The notes below the pieces were generated by a model. The model did no database searches. It was not told where the DNA came from and saw only the letters and a list, made by a program, of their open reading frames with translations. DNA of 64,000 nt from Ascidia mentula. Taxonomy: Eukaryota > Chordata > Ascidiacea > Phlebobranchia > Ascidiidae. The stretch lies in NCBI GenBank assembly GCA_947561715.1, contig OX387197.1, positions 13,637,001 through 13,701,000 on the forward strand. The letters run 5' to 3'. Shown here one piece after another: positions 13,901-25,766 of the stretch (positions are counted from its first letter, which is position 1; every line of letters starts with the position of its first letter). Both the position numbers and the translations under genes were made by a program.

Positions 13901-16900
13901 AATTATTATTGGAGAATTGTGTACATAAATTGTGATTATTGTGTAGTCACACAACAGATTTTCATGCTTCATTACAAGCAATTATATTTAGAAATGTTTC
14001 ATTCATAAAAATTTTTCTGTAAATAAAATTGAAACAAAAATAGGAAATTGTGATTAAAAGTTCATCACAAAAAACAAGTCGCAACTTACCTCCACTAGTT
14101 CAGAATGAGTTGCATTTTTAAACTTGGGGTAAGTAAGATCCATAAATGGACGACTTACAATTAGGTATCCAAATGTAGTTGCATTGTCTGAATACAGAGA
14201 TAAAACAATAAACCTCAAAAGTTAATTAATTCATTTCACCTAAACTAATTATAACACTTTTACTGCAGAAATAATTCATGGTTAATCTTAAAAAATATGT
14301 TAGTTTTACAGTTACTTACATTTTGCAATAATGTCATCAACTATACCCATTTTAAAACGAAAAGAAATAAACTTTTGCAAATGTTTAAACAACCGATTAA
14401 ACGTGTCAATGATTGTAAGTTTTTCTTTGTTGTTTCCTGCACAAAAAATAACAGTAAGCTTTATAATTCCATTTAATTTTTTCGCATTTCCTTAACTGAC
14501 CATTGTAAAAGGCAATCTCTTCACTGTTGGTTATTAATCTTGAATTGACATATCTGTATTCACCTTCATGTCGTTGCTCAGAAACTGTAAGTTTTCCTAT
14601 TGGCTTTCTCAATCTTAAAATTATAATATTTCGTTAAAACCAAGGAGGCAAATTGTACCTAAATTATTCCTGTTTTATGTGTTAATTGCAATATTTCCTA
14701 CCTGTTTAATATTATTCCCGACACAGCAAGATAACCAATCATAATTGCTGGACCCTGTGCACCAATTGCACCAGTAAGACGATAAATGTAGATGAGAATA
14801 TCTAGCAAAGGCTAATAAAGATGGTTAAAACCCAAGTATTTTCAAGCAATTTTTTTATCTCACCTTGCTCAAATTGGAATAAAGCTCAACAAGAGAGTTA
14901 CAAAATTTTTCTACATCTTGAGTCAGTAACTGATCGGCATTTGTTATTCGACTGTCAATGTTGCTCATTTTGTAGTAAGTATGTCCACTGTACGTAACAA
15001 AAGTGACTTGCATAACAGAACTGTGCTAATTTTACAGTATCATGAAAATTGAAAACATAGCTATAAAGAGTCAAGTCTATAAATATATTTTCACAATTGA
15101 GTCAAACAGACTGACTTGAAAACATTTGTTGAAAACACTATCTATTACAATCATTGTTTCAGTTATTGTTTAACAAACCTTTATCAGATCCACAACATCA
15201 TATTTTATTGCCAGCATCATTTAACAAAGCTTACCTTAAGTATTGCTGATACATATGCAATGAAAACTGTTTACGAAACTGAAGTTTTAAAGAATTTAAT
15301 CCATATTTCAAAAGTTGATTGGTAAGTGCAATCTAAAAAAACAACATCAAATTGCTCCATTCCAAGTATGGTTGTTTTAGGGTTTGGATCACTGAAGTGA
15401 TAAACTTTAACAACAATTTCAACACATTACTTTGTCAGCATTTTTTGGGCATATTAACCTTATTAGCTTATTATTTAAATACATAAACTATTCATAGCTA
15501 ACATGGCAAACAACAATAGTCGATCATTAGTAAAGAAAATAAGAAACATGATACAAATTTAGGCACAACAAGTGGTTAAGATACAAACCGTGGGTTGGGC
15601 ATAAATAAACTTCACCAAGTGTTCCAAAAAACGCTTTCTGTCTCTATCTATAATGGAACTGAAAAAAAAGTTTGCTGTTAACCAATGAAAAAGGAAATAC
15701 AAGGAGAGCAAGAAACAAAGAACTATCAAGGTTGTCAGATAATCTGGCCACTTAAACCATTTTAACAAAATTTCCTCTTTGGCATTCACATTTTTAACAA
15801 CAAAATTCTAATATGCATAGCTGGAAAAAATAATTCATACACATTTGCTTGTCATGATGTTTTCAATTGAAATAAACTATGCATACGCCATATTAACAAA
15901 TCAAATTAGGGTTTTCTTTTGAAAAAATTTAATATTTATTCATATCAAAGCTTTTGGATTGTTATACTTCAGAGTTCAGACCTTCTTCAGCATATAATTT
16001 TTACAGAAGTGCAACAACTTCTTGGAAAAATGCAAAGTCAGGACAATCCATTTATAATTATATACGTGTAAATTGTATTGTTTCCTAACTTCCAAGCAAT
16101 GATAAGCATCGGATATGATAAGCATTGCAACACAGAAAATGATCAATATATGTATTCTTTTATATTCATTGTATCTTCTCTGTCATAATCATCATGTGTT
16201 TTTACAATCATGAAAACTACACTTGGGTTTTGACCAATGAAAAGTTATATTTTCTAATTATTTTGTTTACCACATTATTAGGCATTTAAACTTTAATCTT
16301 GTTTTTTAAACTTTTTGCAAAGCAGGAAACACAAATACCTTTCAATGGCAGTTCCGTTGCTTATCATCCAGACATCGAAGCGGGTTCGCATGAGTAACGT
16401 TAATGCAACAAGCACCAAGAAACCTGTTTCTTTACTCCACCAGCCTGGAACCAAAATTTTTAATATTTTCCAGATTCTCCTGAAATTAAACAAGGTTTAA
16501 ACATTATGACTTAAAATATGGAAACCTTAGCATCAGTTTGTCCAACAATATGCATTTTTAGAGAATAATCTGTTGAGATATATTACATATTTAAATTTAA
16601 CTAAAAATATGTTGTACATATGAACAACGATATGAAATGGAAGTGATAACATTACCATTACACCATGTAAAATTTGCAGAGATTGTAGCACCCTGGCAAC
16701 CCTATACTTGGTGCCCGATTCTGTTCTTATGTTTTGTTACGTATATATGTAATGCACACACCTAAGAAAAGCACTGTCAATGTGAGCCCTTTCTCTAGAT
16801 GAAGCACCTTCTTGCTGATCACCAAACAAAAACACATTTCTGGTAGAAAAAGCACAAACAGTTTAGTCAAAGCTTTCGATTATGTATAACATTCATATTT

Positions 16901-19219
16901 AATATAACATGCCCATACAGATGCCCATAAAGTATTGTTTTGACAATAATTGAAACAATTCAGAAAAGAAAGCAAAAATTTAAGAAGTGCAGGGAACAGA
17001 GGCAATGTAAAAATATATCATGCATTGTGACACCATGATGGTGTAATACATGTAAATCCCATGTTGTGGGCCAGATTGGAAAGTTTGCAAACTGCGTGGA
17101 GGATTTTTTTCGGTGGATGGTGATTACGCAAATTGTGCGCGGACTAGCGTTTGCACAGATTGTAGTAGATTTTTTGTTGTTTAGTAGACTGTGCCTTTAG
17201 TAACAAGTTTATTTTCCCTTTGGCAATAACTATAAGAAGAATGTATTTTTAAGAACCGATTCATAATAATTTGATGTTATTAGCATTTTCAATGAAATTG
17301 CACTTTTCACAGATGATCATGTGCGCTTTTTAAGCCGTTGTCAGCTGCAACGGCTTGGCGTAGTTGGCACAGGGGGCAAAAGCTAGTGTGAGGGTTGCGA
17401 GTTGGAATCCCGTGCTCACAGCTTTTTATCTGGGAACTTATTATTGTTTTATTGGTGTTATTCTTGCTGGCATGCAGCTACAACTTAACAAAACCATTTG
17501 CCACAAACAATTGTGAAGTGTTTCAAAACGTTTTAACTTTATTTACACTTCATTTGTAACTTGCCAGTTGCCATCACGGAAATTTATTCAAGAAAGGGAA
17601 ACTTGGGTTCCTAATTTTTTTAGTCGTGTATCCACTTTAGAAGCAGCGCCATGCCTATGTTTGCTCCTACGATCTTTTGATATGGGGATGAAGTGCCTTA
17701 TTATCCCATGTTTCTTGCTGCCTTCAACATAAAGTGTAGCCATCTCGTATATAGCCTTGTCACGCTGGATTGCATGTGGCAGAGACCAATCAACGATTGT
17801 TCTGTTCTTGAAAACTTCAAAACTTTGCTGGCCATCCATTTCTTGTTTTTCCATTACTCGGTAGAAAGACTCGGCAACTGCTTCAGTGCCTGTTTTTGCA
17901 TATATACATAATATTAAAACCAAGCAAAATTCCTGACCAATTTTCATGTATAGCTCGGGGTCGGTATATAGCGTGAATAAACTTTCTTCAGTTAAAGGCA
18001 GCAATAAACGATCTTCCATCATCGAATGAACTTTGAAGACCTGGGCTAGTGTAAACGTTATAGGAACAAAGGAAGAAAACTGAAGCAACCGAGTTGTAGA
18101 AACATCAATTTTAGAAAATGGCTCTTGGCTTGGGTCGCAATCTTCCATCCTAATGTGATCAAACATTACTTAAAAGTGAGTTTGAAACATATTCCCCCAA
18201 ACTACATAAAGTAAGGTTGACTTTAACCTCCAATATATGCTGGCAGAAAACTCGGGACCATAAGCTCCAAATTTTCATCACGAACATGTGGTGATTGGGT
18301 CACAAAATAACACATTTTTCGAATTCTGACAACCCAATAGATGCAAGCTTTCACTTATTAATAGGATGATTTTCTTTAAGTCTTTTGCCACACATCTTTG
18401 AAAAGCAACCCAAAATCCAGACATTTTGAAAATAAATTTATAAATTTAGCAAATCTGGACAAGCAGAAGAAAATCTTCTTTCAAGCTCAGCGACCACTGT
18501 ACTTGTCAAACGCTTTAGGTCTTAAAGCAATCTTTTCTGTCACGAGCCTCCCAGTTAATTGGTTGTCCAGGTTTAACTTGACCCACAACTAGTCAGCCTT
18601 CAACCAGATCTGGCAAATATCGCATTCGCCCCACTCGGCCTTGACCTTTTTTCGTTGTTCATGATCTTCGAGAGAAGGAGAGAATAAATCAATGCGCAGG
18701 TCAGTGGAGCATATCCAAACAGCCTTCAAACCGAACAATGGCACAGAACAGTTGGGGTCTTGGGGAAAAGTCATCCAGTGTTGCAAGACTAGGAGCGATT
18801 TGTGTGCGGATTAATATTTTTTGCGCGGATTGCTAGTAAAATCACAAAAATTTTGTGGATATTTGACCGATTTTCAAAAATCTGAGCGGAGAATTTATCC
18901 GACATTTTTTTCCAATCTGGGTTGTGGGTTACATTACTTTACCCATGGAATCCTGTGATGCAAAGCCAAGAATGCGAAACCCCAAACACACCAAAAATAT
19001 ATAGTGGTAATACACACTGATTATAAATACAATTACTTTATCAATCTTTACTTGTGAAAACACGATATATTTACTCTCTTACTTTTTTGGGCCTTTAACA
19101 GTTCCATTTTTTTCTGACCAATTCATGTAATATACTAGTCCCACTGCAGCACCCAGGCCTAACAAATGCCTTGTTTGCGGCGGTTTAACAAGTTTGCTGA
19201 TCATAAGAGCCATCTTCAT
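10945..19219 (-). CDS. ABCD3: ABCD3 (PMP70-type) peroxisomal ABC half-transporter
   Basis: Eighteen exons in coding order: 19083-19219, 16762-16839, 16339-16479, 15589-15658, 15235-15332, 14864-14987, 14702-14811, 14501-14613, 14320-14436, 14090-14187, 13423-13514, 13278-13358, 12633-12704, 12336-12477, 12105-12284, 11645-11740, 11081-11242, 10945-11022; 662 residues, the usual length. The membrane domain (about 75-330) includes [16 protein letters not shown] [10 protein letters not shown] and [20 protein letters not shown]. The ATPase domain shows Walker [10 protein letters not shown] (about 478), signature [14 protein letters not shown], Walker [11 protein letters not shown] and H-loop TVSHR. 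Family members dimerise in the peroxisomal membrane and import acyl-CoAs for beta-oxidation. One exon has two possible acceptors six bases apart; I chose 11740, which keeps a family-conserved Val-Gln. Intron 1 (2.2 kb) is much longer than the rest and full of repeats. Confidence 0.95.
12787..12960 (+). repeat. Truncated copy of hAT-like MITE
   Basis: Lies in the ABCD3 intron between exons 12 and 13. It matches the right half of the complete element at 35207-35578 almost base for base and keeps the right terminal repeat CTAGGCGCCTATG. The left end and left terminal repeat are missing. Confidence 0.8.
13806..13912. repeat. Long near-perfect hairpin, copy of the GCTGCAGACAGATGGCC repeat family
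   Basis: Sits in an ABCD3 intron. The left arm 13828-13856 and right arm 13869-13896 are nearly perfect reverse complements, and weaker pairing extends to CCAATAAT/ATTATTGG at the outer ends. The arms contain the pieces GGTCGAAACAGTGGCC and CTGCAGACAGATGG shared with copies near 22934, 35157, 46300 and 50540. It looks like a hammerhead-like repeat whose first half has been replaced by an inverted copy of its second half. Confidence 0.7.
17352..17425 (+). repeat. tRNA-like SINE head (degenerate pol III promoter)
   Basis: Contains a TGGCGTAGTTGG A-box-like stretch (17356-17367) and a GAGTTGGAATCC B-box-like stretch (17399-17410) at tRNA-like spacing, followed by a T run. The cloverleaf is too degenerate for a working tRNA; a tRNA-derived SINE remnant is the better reading. 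Confidence 0.35.
17588..18166 (-). CDS. Unrecognised 192-residue open frame within ABCD3 intron 1
   Basis: Longest single open frame in the intron, in the same direction as ABCD3. The product has a conserved-looking core with [18 protein letters not shown] and [20 protein letters not shown], and a basic Lys/Arg/His-rich tail. I do not recognise a named domain. It does not join the ABCD3 chain, which is phase-consistent without it, and it lies between possible transposon ends, so an element-encoded protein or a nested gene are both possible. A shorter open frame upstream on the same strand (18589-18786), with one CxxC, could be another part of it. Confidence 0.4.
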   Translation of the reverse strand: MFDHIRMEDCDPSQEPFSKIDVSTTRLLQFSSFVPITFTLAQVFKVHSMMEDRLLLPLTEESLFTLYTDPELYMKIGQEFCLVLILCIYAKTGTEAVAESFYRVMEKQEMDGQQSFEVFKNRTIVDWSLPHAIQRDKAIYEMATLYVEGSKKHGIIRHFIPISKDRRSKHRHGAASKVDTRLKKLGTQVSLS

Positions 19220-19590
19220 ACAAAAAGCCAAACTCAAAAGGCCAAAAATTTTTTTTAATGTTAGGAGCTCAGTAGTGATTATTGATTACTTCCTTGTATT
19301 GCACATTACCAATTTCTATCAGTTCAGGTCTAGAAATTTTCTGGCAGCAATTAAATTTAAAATGTAGTACATTTAATTAATTGCTACAATCATTAATCAT
19401 AGTGCAGACATATATTTTAGCTGTTTTATTAATCGAACATAGCGTACATAAAATGATAATCTACTTTCATTAGTTATGTTTTGTACACCAAGAGATACAA
19501 GAAAGCATTTATTTCTTAGAAAACACCAAGAAAGGAGAATCGGATTTGACTAAAATCCAGATTGCGTGCTCGCCGGTTTGACTAAAATCC
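19220..19590. other. Upstream flank of ABCD3, no gene seen
   Basis: Holds whatever promoter ABCD3 uses; no TATA or CCAAT arrangement stands out. Near 19545-19590 the phrase TTGACTAAAATCC is directly repeated just before the foldback-like element begins. Confidence 0.35.
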
Positions 19591-19593
19591 CGG

Positions 19594-20953
19594 TACCTTC
19601 TAATACTACAGGTGCGCTAGGTGCGCTAGGTGCGCTAGGGGCGCTAGGTCCGCTAGGTGCGCTAGGTCCGCTAGGTCCGCTAGGTCCGCTAGGTCCCATC
19701 TAATACTACAGGTGCGCTAGATACATTCTAATGGTACAGGTCCGCATTATCCAACCTTTAATTACATGAGGGTTTGTTACATTTTCTGGCTGTTTTTGTG
19801 GTCCCCTAATTAGTTACTAACGAAGCCAGATTTCTTGTTCGTTTTATCGTATAGCGTCGAACTTTTTTTCGTCAGAAGTAAGCATCGTTATTTTGTTTGT
19901 CGTTTTTTAGGGGAACAGATTTTGGTGGCAGTTCAAAAATAAAAGTTTGTATAGAGAAAAATCTATGTTAATCGGCCAAATTTTGTATGCAACCACTGTT
20001 GGCTCGATTGGTAGGTCATCTGGTTTTGTATAGTATTCGTTTCACAACGAATATTTGCTTCGGTGAATTGAAAACGTCTTATCGTTTCAGTTCATATAAT
20101 TTTTTCGATGCAAATTCAGGTCAATGCATTTTCCCGAACCCTTCGAATATTTTTAAGAAATGTAGTTGCATCGCCTATGACTTGAAACTCAGATAAGCAT
20201 ACCTGTTTAGAATGATACCTTAAACGTGTGATGATAAAGGACACTCGAGGTTAATTAAGGTAGGCTATTAATATTTTCAAAAACAATTATTTTGAGTACC
20301 TCGTAGAATTCAAGAAAGTCCCAGTCAGACACCATGTTGCCTGCAGGTCCAGTCAGAACAAAACCGAGATCTGTGCTGGTCAAACGCCCTGATCTCTTAA
20401 ACCAAACGACTATGAGACCGAAAACTATGATCTATTTGAGAAAAGAATCGCAAATGTGTGGGGAGATATCAAAGTCGAGGCAGAAACAAAGAGGCAATTG
20501 CTGCGATTACGCGACAAAGGAGACTTAGAAGAAGTAGCGCAGGTAAAAAGACAAAACGCATGCGAGATAAATAGCGAAAGCGTCAAGAAGACGGGGAGTA
20601 ATTGCAACCTTGCGGACCTAGCGGACCTTAAGTATTAGGTTAAATGTAGCGCACCTGCAGTATTAGAAGGCACCTAGTGGACCTGTATTATTAGAAGGTA
20701 CCTAGAGGACCTGTAGTATTAGATGGTACCTAGCGGACCTGGCGGACCTAGCGGACCTGGCGGACCTAGCGGACCTGGCGGACCTGGCGGACCTAGCGGA
20801 CCTGGCGGACCTAGCGGACCTGGCGGACCTAGCGGACCTGGCGGACCTAGCGGACCTGGCGGACCTAGCGGACCTGGCGGACCTAGCGGACCTAGCGGAC
20901 CTAGCGGACCTAGCGGACCTAGCGCATCTAGCGCACCTGTAGTATTAGAAGGT
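19594..20953. mobile_element. Foldback-like element with minisatellite inverted arms
   Basis: The left arm (19594-19745) and right arm (about 20610-20953) are reverse complements in unit structure. Both contain the phrase TCTAATACTACAGGTGCGCT (or its complement) at their outer ends and again internally, separated by tandem 9-bp units: GCGCTAGGT/CCGCTAGGT on the left, GGACCTAGC/GGACCTGGC on the right. The right array is longer, about 210 bp. The roughly 860-bp middle has no recognised gene. This is the structure of Drosophila FB-type elements, whose long inverted ends are tandem repeats. A collagen-like Gly-Pro-Ser frame across the right array comes from the repeat itself. Confidence 0.65.
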
Positions 20954-21094
20954 TGCCCTAAAATCCTGACTGCAGACTGCCTGACTTCAACTGCAGTGTT
21001 TCCGAAAATAATTTCAGGGATGTAGCCCGACTTCCGTCATTGTGCGTTGCAATCGCCTGACTTTTCTGTTTGTGTGTTAAAATTCAATACATCC

Positions 21095-21245
21095 GATACA
21101 CATTCACGAAAGTCACGCATTTAAAAAAGACAAAAGTCAGGCAATTCCAACACACAAACACGAAAGTAAAGCAATCAAAAAACACATTCAAGAAGGTTAA
21201 GCAATTCCAAAACACATTCACGAAAGTCAGGCAATTCCAACATCA
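21095..21245. repeat. Degenerate tandem repeat, unit about 30-35 bp
   Basis: Several imperfect copies of a unit containing CACATTCACGAAAGTCAGGC and AATTCCAA in a row. No coding meaning is apparent. Confidence 0.6.
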
Positions 21246-21825
21246 AGTATGACTATTTTCCCTGAATTTTTTTGGAAGCGTGTTTCCTAAAATTTATTCA
21301 GGAAAAGTAGTCTGACTTGCTTCGACTTCCTAAATGAATGAATCAATAATTTTAAAACTAAAATCAAAAGAATTGTCGAACTTTAGTGATTGTACACACA
21401 AAATCTTGCCCCCGTGTGATATAGCTTCAGTATTAAAATGCATTGGCTTAAATGCAATTTTGGCGTTTCTAAAGGGGCTTATAAACCTGGTAATTAGAAC
21501 AAAATTTAAAAACTTTTTGCAATAAACGAGAAGTTTTGTCACTCGTCTTTTGAAATATGTGGATGATTTTAAATAAATCGCTTCCCATTATTTATTATGG
21601 CTGTTTACAATCCACTGCCTGTGGATCAAAATATTAACAAATAATTGCGCGCTTTTGGCGTTTGCAAGCACCGGAAGGTTAAATCGAGTGACATTAACCA
21701 AAATGACTAGTTTGCTTGTTATGTTTTTTCTAGGACAGTATCTTTGCACACAGTAATGCGGTGTTTTGGAAATTTTAATATTGTCAACCAAGTAAAATTT
21801 TTGAAAAAATTAGCGCCACCATGGT

Positions 21826-22215
21826 CGGCCATCGGTGTCATAATTCGTCGTATTGTACGCGTACATTAAATAACGTGCGTGTGCCTTATAACGAACATGC
21901 ACGTTATTTAAAAGTGTCAAAATTCCTATAAGAGCGACATCATGTGGAATAATAAGGTACGCACGTAATAAGCAACACGTTCGCTATTAGTGTACATGCA
22001 CCTTAATAGGATACATTTCATGGCCAACCGTGTCATAAGTCAAACTTAGGCTATGTACGCGTACCTAATTAACGAACATGCAACTTCTTATCGTGCGCGC
22101 ATGTGAAGTTGGACAATATATCATAATCTTAGGTAAAATTACTTGTACTGTCATCAGCTTATGGGCGTCAACATGCTCTTGTTTTCTGCTTTCACTTTTG
22201 CAAATATCACTTATA
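21826..22215. repeat. Left arm of a widely spaced inverted repeat
   Basis: Reverse complement of much of 29085-29335. Shared phrases include GGCCATCGGTGTCATAATTC, GTACGCGTAC, ATCTTAGGTAAAATTACTTG and CTCTTGTTTTCTGCTTTCAC. A second partial copy of the GTACGCGTAC motif lies inside it near 22050. The two arms enclose the BEL/Pao element but are inverted, so they are not its LTRs. Confidence 0.7.
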
Positions 22216-22631
22216 TATCCATCTGTAGTTTGCGCCGTTTACTTTGTTGTTACACTAGACCAGTCCGCAATTAATTTTTGGCGCAACTGACAAAAAATAT
22301 TCCTAATGTCTGGCGACCCCAACAGGAACTTGCAACGTGAGGTTTTACTGCAATCAACTCTACCTTTGGCAAACTCAACACAATTAACTTGCGACGTATT
22401 GAGCCTTAAATCTCCAGTTTGACATTTTTTATCAAGCGGTTCGTAAATGTAAGATTTACACACCAAAGGCAACATATTTTTGTCACCAAATCAAGTGCAG
22501 CTTTGGCCCAGCTGTGTTAAAGGTTGCCCATCCCTGGTTTAATCTATAAGGGTAATTGCCTATATTAGTCTCTTTTAGCACATGTTAAGTTGGCATTTTA
22601 CAAAGTTTGCATCTTTACGTCGTAATTTGCA

Positions 22632-23794
22632 GTGCATGTGACACGGAAAAATAAAACACGTTAATAATTAAACCAAGAGATGTTCATAACTTCAAAACAT
22701 TTTTGGCGAAAAAAGTAGCTTGATACGGCGACTGGTTTCTGAGATACAGCTGATCAAAGTCGCACTTTTGCCGCTGCGAACGAAATCGTGCGAAAGCGAG
22801 GTTTTGTTGCGTGACGTCATAGAAGGCGCTTCGGTCGTGCGCGAGTGCTGGCAGCAAATCTTATGCGTAGGAATGGAAAACATTGTAAAATTGGAAGTGA
22901 ACAAGTGCAACAAACGGATTTTGATGTTAATTTGAGCTGCAGACAGATGGCCGCTGTTTCGACTTATTATGTCTTATTTAGTTGTGTAATAATAAAACAG
23001 TTACTGGGACAGAGTGTTCTTGTTGTTACAGCATTTATGATCGCTAACGTGATACATGAACTTTTGAAAACTATTGTGAGAGAAAGGTAGTGTGTTCGTA
23101 AATACCATGTGGATAAGTCTATAGGGCATTATTTAAGATAAGTGTCCCTGTCAAACAAACTTTGAACGCGGGTTACTCGGCCACCTTACGAGGTAGCGGC
23201 ATGATTTTTTTACACACAATAGATCATAGGCTGACCTTCCCAATACCAAAATTTTTAAAAAAAAATATATTCATATTCAGTTATTAATATCATATGCGTA
23301 TTATGACATAAGTCGCGAAAACAAGATTCGCTTCGCTAAATTTTATAGCATAACATTCTACGCGCTAAACCCTTTCAAACGATATCAAAACATTTGAAAA
23401 ATTCGATTGGTCTTGTGCAGATAAAATGTATTTATATTTTTGAAACATTAAAAAATATCGATTTTTACTTAATTACTTTTTTTTCATTATGGCCCAAGTT
23501 TCAATTTACAACCATACGAAAGCTCAAAAATCAAGCTTTCCAAAAATATTAAACATGTCTAAAAACACATTGAGCTGCCGCTGTACGAGCCGAATACACT
23601 TCAACCCTACACCCCCCATTGTAAACACGGTTTAGGGGTGCTCCGGTGCATACTTTCGCCGATAAATGTTGCTATACAAACCAAGTCCCGAGCTTTTCTT
23701 TTGCACAAACAACCTTATACCATCCCACTATCGAATGAAATCAAAGTTGAATCAATTCAGTCGGAGATGCTATGCTAAATTCAACGATTACTTA
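22632..23794. repeat. Dispersed repeat, copy 1 (about 1.2 kb)
   Basis: Shares long near-identical blocks with 44572-45522: the opening GTTAATAATTAAACCAAGAG-type segment, the AATAATAAAACAGTTACTGG block, and a final block from ATTTACAACCATACGAAAGC to ATGCTAAATTCAACGATTAC. A fragment of the GCTGCAGACAGATGGCC family is embedded at 22934. One frame of the last block reads like a weak match to the end of a LINE reverse transcriptase, but stops interrupt it. The element class is unknown. Confidence 0.7.
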
Positions 23795-24194
23795 CGCGCA
23801 TACATATCGAACAAATACGAACCAGTTTCAAACGAAGGTTTTCACCACCCACTTCTGTTGCTTTAAATCTAGATTTTTTGCCGCCCATTGTTAATCGTTT
23901 ATTTGCAGTGTAGTTTCAATCCAATTAAAATCCAACGAGTCCCCTCCAATAACGATGTATGTCTCAATGGCAAACAGTTTGCGTCCGTAGCAACTATTGC
24001 CATTCTGGTGCAATACAAAAAATATCGTAGCAGTTCAACGGTATCACGCGCAGCAATGATGCGTAACATTTCTCGCTACAACGAATATACGTCTGTGTTG
24101 TTGCTCTGAACGCTTGAAGCGTTGAAGAGAGCAACAGATGTTGCCCGTGTTGCTGCCACAGCACGCTTGAAGCGGTGATTTTTACTTTCTCATA

Positions 24195-24905
24195 TCACGC
24201 TTCAAGCGCCGAAAACAATTTGAATCGGGTGGACATTCCAGCATGACAAACATTCACGTGAGACTCGCGTATGATTAAAGTAGTAATATGATGTGCGTTT
24301 GGTAAGACAATTGGGTGCTTCAAGTCGAATGGTATTGGCGCCCTTTGCAGACGACCACCCACTCGCAAAACGCCATCAATCAAGACTGGATTGAGTCTGT
24401 ACAATGCCTTCGACGAAAGTTTCTTCATAATCTTCTTCCTTTTACCACGACCGACGTCTTCACACTTACACAGTGCATCCATTTCTTTCGAAAATTCCCA
24501 TCGCTGGACATATTTAACAATCGCAATTTCAGCCCTTGCTAGATCAGCGACAGTCATTCCCTTAGACTGCGGTTCTCCTCGAGATTGAAGATAGTCCACA
24601 AACCGCAGCAGCCACGCTACTGCCTGCTTTAACTTCTTCCATGAAGAATAGTGCTGAATCAAGTCATCAAACAAATGACGCTCCTCAGTAGCATGCAAAA
24701 CCATCGTTTTCTTCGGCTTTAGGTTCAAATATTCTTCGGGCATGTCCCGGACGTTTATAGGATTCGCAGGCCAGCGACTCTCGTCTCTGTACAGAAACCA
24801 TGCATGGCCCGGAGAACCAACGCTTGTTTTCGAGAAAGGCCCTAACAGTAGACCCGCGAGATGCATACTTTTCTTTACAAAGTTCTTGCAACAACATTCG
24901 TGCAT
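24195..24905 (-). pseudogene. BEL/Pao RNase H-to-integrase zinc-binding fragment
   Basis: Ends with a HPIVLPNAHHITTLII...H...CHAG motif, the integrase zinc-binding (H2C2) domain next to the RT in this superfamily. The catalytic DDE core that should follow is absent, consistent with a truncated 3' end. Confidence 0.8.
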
Positions 24906-25766
24906 GCAATATTACCGGTGCAACGAATCCTAAAGGGTAAAACAAAGAACTGACCATAGAAATTATCGTTGCAGGCTTCTTCTTAACTTTAATGTCGAAT
25001 TTGAACATGTCAGAGCGATAATTCCACTGCACTCCGAGCACACGTACCATGTTCTTCACATCAGCATTTAACACAATTGACTGCACGGATCTATATTCGG
25101 CTGGGATTGAAGACAACACAGGCCCGCTGTTGCTTACCCATTTTCTGAGCCGAAACCCTCCAAGTTGCAACAGATCCTGCAACTCACCAGCCAATTTGAT
25201 CGCATTATCTTCAGTTTCGACGGATTTCAAACAATCGTCCACATCGAAGTTTCGTTTCACGGTTGCGACCGCTTCGGAACTAAAATTACCTTTATTATCT
25301 TCAGCCGTTTTTTGTAAACAGAACCCAGCACAACAAGGGGATGAGGCTGCGCCAAATATATGTACCAGCATTTGGTAGTCTTCAGGTTCACACAACAAAT
25401 CGCCTTCAGGCCACCAAACGAATCTCAGCACGGATGTATCGACTTGGTCCACCCTCACCTGATGAAACATCGCTTCCACGTCAGCGACAAAACGCAAAAA
25501 AGTGTCCCAAAAAGGCGGTTGATTAAATCTGGGCCTTGTAAAAGCTGATCGTTTAGCGACGTATTCTGAAATCTGGCGGCACAATCAAAGACAACCCTCA
25601 CCTTTCCTGGTTTCTGCGGGTGTGTCACTGGATGATGCGGCAGGTACCAAACAGCGCCATCCTCCGGATTCTTGTCGTCGCTCTTTAAACGCCTGGCATA
25701 TCCCTCCTTCAGGTAGGTATCCGACGTTTGCTTGTACTTTCCATGCAGCTGTGAATTATTTTCCAA
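24685..25766 (-). pseudogene. BEL/Pao reverse transcriptase region, frameshifted
   Basis: The N-terminal part (KPGKVRVVFDCAA, LNDQLLQGPDL) is in the frame of 25455-25766; the palm (ADVEAMFHQVRV, then FDVDDCLKS in place of the common YVDD) continues in the frame of 24685-25584. The two overlap between 25455 and 25584, so a frameshift separates them. The following connection/RNase H-like part shifts again near 24700-24900. Confidence 0.85.

Larger units (their letters stand above)
17060..18928 (-). mobile_element. Possible DNA transposon inside ABCD3 intron 1
   Basis: The left end has TTGTGGGCCAGATTGGAAA at about 17060; the right end reads, in reverse complement, ACCCACAACCCAGATTGGAAA. These act as imperfect inverted ends around a 192-codon open frame. 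A related short element at about 38365-38560 also starts and ends with CCAGATT/CCTGATT-type ends. No clean target duplication was found, so the limits and class are uncertain. Confidence 0.4.

Noticed and set aside
20723..21025. 100-residue Gly-Pro-Ser open frame resembling collagen
   Set aside because: It is one reading of the 18-bp minisatellite unit; the opposite-orientation array at 19.6 kb belongs to the same foldback structure and there are no collagen-type exons or other collagen domains.
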